Assembly: GCA_020355945.1 (NCBI GenBank) | Contig: CP070627.1 | Coordinates: forward strand, 7,262,708 to 7,273,361 | Source: Candidatus Aminicenantota bacterium | GTDB taxonomy: Bacteria; Acidobacteriota; Aminicenantia; UBA2199 | Direction: 5' to 3' | Length of the DNA stretch: 10,654 bases | Shown: positions 6,306-10,654 of the stretch, in pieces | Position numbering within the stretch: position 1 is the first letter of the stretch | Layout: every line of letters begins with the position of its first letter | The notes under the pieces: generated by a model | What the model was told of the DNA's origin: nothing | The model's database searches: none | Seen by the model: the letters and a program-made list of their open reading frames with translations, nothing else | Program-made: the position numbers and the translations under genes

Positions 6306-6391
6306 TTTTTTCGACCTCCTTAAAAATCACCACCTCGATGCCCCCTGTTTTCGGGAGTGTTCCCCCTGAATTGTTGATGATAAAATTAATG

Positions 6392-6405
6392 TTATCCATG
6401 GATAA
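6392..6405. promoter_or_regulatory. Perfect 14-bp palindrome over predicted transcription start (operator)
   Basis: TTATCCATGGATAA is a perfect palindrome starting directly after the -10 hexamer of the minus-strand promoter, so it covers the expected +1 near 6399. This is the classic place for a repressor operator. Its sequence is unrelated to the palindromes upstream of the XRE gene, so a different regulator may bind it. Confidence 0.6.
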
Positions 6406-6434
6406 ATTATAAGAGAAATTTGCCAGGATGTCAA
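6406..6434 (-). promoter_or_regulatory. Full-consensus sigma-70 promoter of the four-helix gene
   Basis: On the minus strand TTGACA (6429-6434), a spacer of exactly 17 bases and TATAAT (6406-6411) match the sigma-70 consensus in all twelve positions. The leader to the ATG would be about 95 bases. Such a strong promoter normally needs repression, which fits the palindrome right after it. Confidence 0.85.
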
Positions 6435-6481
6435 CGGGTCAACGGGTGGTTCCATAATATTTAAATTAGTTCGCTGCGGTC

Positions 6482-6552
6482 GCAATTCACAATTGATGGA
6501 ATGTTGGACAAGGGGGCAAGCCCCCTTGTTCCCTCTTTAAATTTAGAATTGC
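6482..6552. repeat. Palindromic element with nested hairpin
   Basis: The outer arms GCAATTC (6482-6488) and GAATTGC (6546-6552) are exact inverted repeats. Inside is a perfect inverted repeat with 10-base arms, ACAAGGGGGC (6508-6517) and GCCCCCTTGT (6520-6529). The nested layout resembles interspersed palindromic (REP- or MITE-like) elements. It could also act as a terminator, but no proper T run follows and no gene ends nearby. A GTTCGCTGCGGTCGC motif just before it may belong to the same element. Confidence 0.5.
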
Positions 6553-6571
6553 TGATATGGGATATTGGGTT

Positions 6572-6600
6572 TTGGAATTCTTACTATTTGATGGTATAAT
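6572..6600 (+). promoter_or_regulatory. Promoter of the MFS transporter gene
   Basis: TTGGAA (6572-6577), 17 bases and TATAAT (6595-6600), with an extended -10 TGG in front, make a good promoter. The predicted leader is about 30 bases and ends in GAGGAGGG (6628-6635), a strong ribosome site placed unusually close to the ATG. Confidence 0.65.
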
Positions 6601-6637
6601 CCATCTTTCTTTTAACATTTAACGGCTGAGGAGGGCA

Positions 6638-7840
6638 ATGATAAAAAGACGTATTGGCTCGTTTCAAGCAAACATATGGAAAATGTACGTATTGAAACTG
6701 CTCTACAATACGTATTTTTATTCAGCCATTATTGTTCCTTTCTATACCGAATGGGGAGGGATTAAATTTTCCCGGATTTTATTCCTGAACGCCTGGTTCA
6801 TGTTCTGGAATTTTCTATTGGAAATTCCCACCGGGACCGTGGCAGACTTTTTAGGCAGAAAAGTATCTTTGATCCTGGGCTGCATAATCGGTGCAGCGGG
6901 TGTTTTGATTTATGTAAGCTATCCCCACTTTGTTGTTTTCTTGTTTGCGGAAGTGATTCTTTCCCTATCCTATACACTTCTTTCCGGTGCGGATGAGGCA
7001 CTGGTTTACGACAGTCTCAAAGAAATCAACCAAACCCATATCTCCAAAAAAGTGTTTTCCCGGCTGGAATCCCTTAAACTGACAGGCATTGTGATAGGAG
7101 CTATTTCCGGTGGTTTTATTGCCAAACACCTGGGACTGCGAATGCCTATGATTTTCCAGGCGATCCCCCTGGCTGCTGCCGGGGTACTGGCTGCTTCCCT
7201 CAAAGAACCTGAAATTTCCGAAAAAACACCAAAGGTTTCTTTTTCGGCTTACCGGAAAATTCTTACTGACGGCGTCAAATATTTCTGGCGCTGTAAGATA
7301 TTAAAAATGCTCACCCTGGATATGGTAATTGTATTTGCCTTTGCCTGGATCATTATCTGGTTTTACCAGGCACTTTTGAAGAATGCCGGTATTGATATTG
7401 CTTACTTCGGAATCGTTCATGCGTTTATGAGTTTATCGCAAATTGTGATTATCAATAATTTCGTACGAATGGAAAAATGGTTGGGGTCTAAGAAGCGCTT
7501 GTTATTTTTCAGTGCATTTTTGACTGGTATTTTTTTCATTATGTTGGGTATTACCAGGTTTGCACCGCTGGTGATTGGCGGGATCCTTTTAAGTGCCGGT
7601 TTTGGGCTTTCCCGGGGGCCGTTATTTTCCAGTTACATGAACAAGTACATCCCCTCGGATAAACGAGCCACTATTTTGTCCACCACCTCGATGCTGCGAA
7701 CTTTTTCAATCGTAGTGGTAAACAGTGTATCCGGGCTCCTGGCAGATTGGTCCATTCCCAATACGCTGTTGATCCTGGGTATTGGTACGATTGCCTTTTC
7801 GTTTCTTTCTAAAATCAAAGAAGAAGACCTGGTTGATTGA
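6638..7840 (+). CDS. Major facilitator superfamily (MFS) transporter, drug-exporter-like
   Basis: The product has 400 residues, normal for a 12-helix MFS protein. MFS motif A is clear between helices 2 and 3: GTVADFLGRKVSL (66-78). SGADEALVYDSL (116-127) after helix 4 is typical of small-molecule exporters. Helices 5 and 6 (about 143-160 and 168-187) lead to the cytoplasmic loop (188-220) that joins the two halves. The second half has the usual GFGLSRGP and a helix-10/11 loop IPSDKRAT. It works in the inner membrane, probably exchanging a drug or metabolite for protons; the substrate cannot be inferred. It has its own promoter and lies 165 bases before pgk, with a separate pgk promoter between, so its link to glycolysis is probably only positional. 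Confidence 0.9.
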   Translation: MIKRRIGSFQANIWKMYVLKLLYNTYFYSAIIVPFYTEWGGIKFSRILFLNAWFMFWNFLLEIPTGTVADFLGRKVSLILGCIIGAAGVLIYVSYPHFVVFLFAEVILSLSYTLLSGADEALVYDSLKEINQTHISKKVFSRLESLKLTGIVIGAISGGFIAKHLGLRMPMIFQAIPLAAAGVLAASLKEPEISEKTPKVSFSAYRKILTDGVKYFWRCKILKMLTLDMVIVFAFAWIIIWFYQALLKNAGIDIAYFGIVHAFMSLSQIVIINNFVRMEKWLGSKKRLLFFSAFLTGIFFIMLGITRFAPLVIGGILLSAGFGLSRGPLFSSYMNKYIPSDKRATILSTTSMLRTFSIVVVNSVSGLLADWSIPNTLLILGIGTIAFSFLSKIKEEDLVD

Positions 7841-7879
7841 GTGATTGAGGAAAGAAAAGAAGTAATCGTTTAGCTGGTA

Positions 7880-7914
7880 TTCACCACAGAGGTCGCAGAG
7901 AGCGCAGAGAGGAG
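7880..7914 (+). repeat. CACAGAG-type 9-bp tandem repeat
   Basis: TTCACCA is followed by three 9-base units, CAGAGGTCG (7887-7895), CAGAGAGCG (7896-7904) and CAGAGAGGA (7905-7913). From memory, ACCACAGAGG(C/A)(G/A)CAGAGAG sequences are scattered through the intergenic DNA of many environmental bacterial genomes, and this looks like a single short copy. It lies between the MFS gene and the pgk promoter. Confidence 0.6.
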
Positions 7915-7949
7915 AAAAAATCAGGCGGTGGATTTTGATGGTTTATGGC

Positions 7950-7978
7950 TTGTAATTAGAACGAAGTTGTGGTAAATT
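7950..7978 (+). promoter_or_regulatory. Possible promoter of the pgk-tpiA-secG unit
   Basis: TTGTAA (7950-7955), 17 bases and TAAATT (7973-7978) match the sigma-70 consensus in four of six positions each. The expected start is near 7985, giving a short leader to the pgk ATG. The match is moderate. Confidence 0.4.
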
Positions 7979-8005
7979 AGGATTTTATTATTAAAGGATT
8001 AAAAA

Positions 8006-9196
8006 ATGAAAAAGAAGTCATTAAATGATATCACGGTCAAAGGCCAACGGGTATTTTTGCGGGTGGATTTTAATGTGCCCCTGGATGAACGACAGGAGAT
8101 TACGGATGACACAAGGATAAAGGCATCCCTTCCCACCCTTCGACAATTGATCACCGCAGGGGCCAAAATTGTTTGTGCTTCCCACCTGGGACGTCCCAAA
8201 GGTGAAAGAAAACCGGAATTCTCTTTAAGACCGGTGGCCAAACGCCTGTCAGAACTATTGAACCAGGAAGTACAATTCAACGGCGAAACCATCGGGCCCG
8301 GGATTGATACCCTTAAATCCCGGTTAAACAAAGGCGAAATCCTACTCCTGGAAAACCTCAGGTTCCACCCGGGTGAAACCCAAAACGATGAAGCATTTGC
8401 CAGGGAATTGGCAAAGGATATCGATATCTATATCAACGATGCGTTTGGGGCCTGTCACCGGGCGCATGCTTCCATCCAAAAAATAACGGAATTGGTGCCG
8501 GCAGCGGCCGCTGGCTTCCTGGTCCAAAAGGAAATCGATTTCCTGGGCATGGCAACGGAAAATCCCCCCAAAAATTACAGCGTTGTTTTGGGCGGCGTAA
8601 AGGTTTCGGATAAAATCCCGGTAATCACCAACCTGTTGGATAAAGCTCAAAAAATTCTTATCGGCGGCGCCATGGCCTATACCTTCTTGAAAGCCAAAGG
8701 TGAAAACGTAGGAAACTCAAGGGTTGAAACCGATTTCATCGATACCTGTAAAGATATCTTGAAAAAAGCAGGAGAAAAACAGGTAAAATTGCTGTTGCCT
8801 GTGGACCATGTGGCTGCCATTAAAATAGAACCGGAAGTCACCATTCGCATGATAAAAAAAGGAAAAGAAATACCGGGAAATATGATGGGTTTGGATATTG
8901 GTTTTGATACGATTGATTTATATAAAGAGGAACTGGCAGATGCTGAATTAATTGTCTGGAATGGCCCGATGGGAGTGTTTGAAATTGAAAATTTTGCCGC
9001 CGGGACCGAGGAAATTGCCAAAGCCGTGGCTGCCAGTTCAGCCATTACGATTGTTGGCGGCGGAGATTCTGTGGCTGCGGTTCACAAAGCCGGTGTGGCT
9101 GAGAAAATCACCCACATCTCCACCGGCGGCGGTGCGTCATTGGAATTCCTGTCCGGGAAAAAACTACCAGGCATCGAATCCCTGTCAGATATGTGA
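8006..9196 (+). CDS. pgk: Phosphoglycerate kinase
   Basis: The enzyme moves a phosphate from 1,3-bisphosphoglycerate to ADP, making ATP and 3-phosphoglycerate in cytoplasmic glycolysis, and runs in reverse in gluconeogenesis. The product has 396 residues, the usual bacterial length, and the family signatures are intact: RVFLRVDFNVPLD (15-27), SHLGRPKG (59-66), LENLRFHPGE (115-124), INDAFGACHRAHAS (143-156), LGGVKVSDKI (195-204), GGAMAYTFLKAKG (220-232), VWNGPMGVFE (317-326), GGGDSVAAV (351-359) and the C-terminal STGGGASLEFL (372-382). The start follows a modest AAAGGA (7993-7998). The tpiA start lies 17 bases after its stop. No GAPDH gene precedes it, although gap-pgk-tpiA is a common order. 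Confidence 0.98.
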   Translation: MKKKSLNDITVKGQRVFLRVDFNVPLDERQEITDDTRIKASLPTLRQLITAGAKIVCASHLGRPKGERKPEFSLRPVAKRLSELLNQEVQFNGETIGPGIDTLKSRLNKGEILLLENLRFHPGETQNDEAFARELAKDIDIYINDAFGACHRAHASIQKITELVPAAAAGFLVQKEIDFLGMATENPPKNYSVVLGGVKVSDKIPVITNLLDKAQKILIGGAMAYTFLKAKGENVGNSRVETDFIDTCKDILKKAGEKQVKLLLPVDHVAAIKIEPEVTIRMIKKGKEIPGNMMGLDIGFDTIDLYKEELADAELIVWNGPMGVFEIENFAAGTEEIAKAVAASSAITIVGGGDSVAAVHKAGVAEKITHISTGGGASLEFLSGKKLPGIESLSDM

Positions 9197-9213
9197 GAGG
9201 AGAACAAAGAACA

Positions 9214-9990
9214 ATGAAAAAAGAGTATATTATTGCTGGCAACTGGAAAATGCATAAAACCGTAAAAGAGAGTATTGATTTTGTAGAAGATCTTCATGAA
9301 AAAGTCGCTGCCTTGCCTCAAAACGAAGCCATTGACATCCTGGTTTGCCCTCCCTTTACCTCCCTTTATGCAATAACCGGGAAGTCCCATAAGATTAAAA
9401 CCGGGGCCCAGGACCTTCACTTTGAAGAAAAAGGCGCTTTCACGGGAGAAATATCCCCTTTGATGTTGGCAGGCCTTGTGGATTACGTATTAATCGGTCA
9501 TTCGGAGCGGCGGCAGATTTTTAAAGAGACCGATGAAGACATCAATAAAAAGATCAAAACCGCCCTGGCTCATGGTTTCAATCCTGTTCTTTGTATTGGA
9601 GAGACCCTAAGCGAACGGGAAGCAGGGAAAACCCTTGCCAAAATTCAGACCCAGTTGGATCAAGACCTGGAAGGGCTGAGCCCTGGAGAAATCTCAAAAC
9701 TAGCCATCGCTTATGAGCCGATATGGGCTATTGGTACGGGAATAAATGCCACCCCGGACCAGGCCCGGGAGGCACATGCGTTTATTAGAGAAATCTTAGG
9801 AAAAAAAATCGATTCCCACCGGGCCGCAAAAGACATACCAATCCTTTACGGAGGCTCTGTTAAGCCTACCAACAGTTACGATCTCCTCTCTCAAACCGAT
9901 GTAAATGGTGTACTTGTTGGCGGTGCCTCCTTGAAAATTGATGACTTTTTTGCTATAATTCAAGATGCCTATAAACTGGTTAACGGATAA
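9214..9990 (+). CDS. tpiA: Triosephosphate isomerase
   Basis: The enzyme interconverts dihydroxyacetone phosphate and glyceraldehyde 3-phosphate. From ATG 9214 the product has 258 residues, the family norm. Active-site residues are all present: Asn10 and Lys12 in AGNWKMHK, His96 in IGHSERR (94-100), Glu168 in AYEPIWAIGTG (166-176), which includes the flexible loop 6, and the phosphate-binding YGGSVKP (212-218) and VGGASL (235-240). A GTG at 9193 is in the same frame, but its extra residues overlap the pgk stop and the ribosome site AGAGGAG (9196-9202), and the family starts close to the AGNWK strand, so I use 9214. The spacing to that site is long (11 bases). It is co-transcribed with pgk. 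Confidence 0.98.
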   Translation: MKKEYIIAGNWKMHKTVKESIDFVEDLHEKVAALPQNEAIDILVCPPFTSLYAITGKSHKIKTGAQDLHFEEKGAFTGEISPLMLAGLVDYVLIGHSERRQIFKETDEDINKKIKTALAHGFNPVLCIGETLSEREAGKTLAKIQTQLDQDLEGLSPGEISKLAIAYEPIWAIGTGINATPDQAREAHAFIREILGKKIDSHRAAKDIPILYGGSVKPTNSYDLLSQTDVNGVLVGGASLKIDDFFAIIQDAYKLVNG

Positions 9991-10043
9991 TTCGATAAAA
10001 CCTGGTTATTAGGCGATATAAGAAAAACGATTAGGAGGAAATT

Positions 10044-10511
10044 TTGTACAGCTTTTTATTGTTTATTCATATTGTTGTGAGCCTGCTGCTGGTGATTGTT
10101 GTGCTGCTGCAGAGTGGCAAAGCTGCAGACCTGGCTGGTGCTTTTGGCGGTATGGGCAGTCAATCCACCTTTGGTCCCCGAGGCGCTGCCACTTTCCTGT
10201 CGAAATTGACTACAACATTGGCAGTCCTGTTCATGGTGACATCGTTAACCCTGTTTATCATTGCTTCCAATCGGTCAGGTCCAAAAACTGTGGTAAAGGA
10301 TGTAAAACAAGAGCAAACGCAAACAACACAACCTGCAACCACTACTGACGCGGAAAAATCAGGTCAAACGGTTGATACCGAAAAACAACAGCAAGAAACA
10401 GACCAACCGGCAGAATCAACATCAGGGCCAGGAACAACCGGAGATCAAAAATCCTCTGGCACTGAAAATAAAGAGGCAGGCCAGGAAAAACCACCGGGTA
10501 GTACTGGTTAG
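10044..10511 (+). CDS. secG: Preprotein translocase subunit SecG, with long acidic/polar tail
   Basis: SecG is a small inner-membrane subunit of the SecYEG channel that aids SecA-driven protein export. The start is TTG (10044), five bases after AGGAGG (10033-10038). The core is typical: helix 1 (3-22), LLQSGKAADLAGAFGGMGSQ (21-40), then FGPRGAATFLSKLTT (43-57) and helix 2 (58-75). The usual bacterial protein has roughly 70-120 residues; this one has 155 because residues 79-155 form a Gln/Thr/Glu/Lys/Gly/Pro-rich low-complexity tail with no hydrophobic segment, probably disordered in the cytoplasm or periplasm. It follows tpiA by 53 bases and is followed by tRNA-Leu, so all probably share one transcript. 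Confidence 0.95.
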   Translation: MYSFLLFIHIVVSLLLVIVVLLQSGKAADLAGAFGGMGSQSTFGPRGAATFLSKLTTTLAVLFMVTSLTLFIIASNRSGPKTVVKDVKQEQTQTTQPATTTDAEKSGQTVDTEKQQQETDQPAESTSGPGTTGDQKSSGTENKEAGQEKPPGSTG

Positions 10512-10564
10512 AGGTAGTAGATCATAACAACCGCCTATAAGATATATAAATCTTAAAATAGGAT

Positions 10565-10648
<84 letters not shown>

Positions 10649-10654
10649 TGATAA

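Larger units (their letters stand above)
6306..6637. other. Intergenic region between divergent genes
   Basis: This 332-base stretch holds no credible gene. It contains the promoter and operator of the minus-strand four-helix gene (6392-6434), a direct repeat CCCCCTG spaced by 21 bases (6341-6347 and 6362-6368) in that gene's leader, a palindromic repeat (6482-6552), and the MFS gene's promoter and ribosome site (6572-6635). Confidence 0.7.

Noticed and set aside
9193..9213. GTG start for triosephosphate isomerase overlapping the pgk stop
   Set aside because: It would remove the ribosome site, and the family starts close to the AGNWK strand, as from ATG 9214.

Overview
The window reads as ordinary bacterial chromosome, AT-leaning, with strong AGGAGG-type ribosome binding sites and sigma-70-like promoters. 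The right end is a housekeeping block: phosphoglycerate kinase (pgk), triosephosphate isomerase (tpiA), the SecG translocon subunit, then tRNA-Leu(GAG). The left two thirds is lineage-specific: unrecognised secreted and membrane proteins, a small regulator and repeats. No phage, transposase, CRISPR or rRNA sequence is visible. The host cannot be placed from the sequence alone. The secG/tRNA-Leu(GAG) adjacency and the MAG-like interspersed repeats would suit a diderm lineage such as an Acidobacteriota/Aminicenantota relative, but that is only a guess.

Layout. Positions 1-694 (minus) hold the N-terminal 231 residues of a sodium:solute symporter that runs off the left edge. An AT-rich divergent spacer follows, with a possible 37-residue ORF (939-1052) and a hairpin. 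Next come two tandem paralogues (1214-1885 and 2013-2684) of a secreted 223-residue protein, each with its own near-identical promoter and leader. A 607-residue multi-pass protein (2712-4535) follows: an ABC-2-permease-like protein whose C-terminus looks like a degenerate ABC ATPase domain. It overlaps tail-to-tail by 4 bp with a minus-strand gene for a short exported protein (4532-5020).

The middle holds an XRE-type repressor gene (5232-5708). Its upstream region is a 65-bp tandem duplication carrying two operator-like palindromes and a relic start codon. Convergent to it is a four-helix membrane protein (5793-6305, minus). That gene is driven by a promoter matching both sigma-70 consensus hexamers at 17-bp spacing, with a perfect 14-bp palindrome over the predicted transcription start. 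A palindromic repeat (6482-6552) and an MFS exporter (6638-7840) follow.

The right end, pgk-tpiA-secG-tRNA-Leu, is tightly packed on the plus strand and is probably one transcription unit. The most interesting parts are the permease with a dead ATPase-like tail beside the duplicated secreted proteins, and the two operator architectures around the XRE and four-helix genes.
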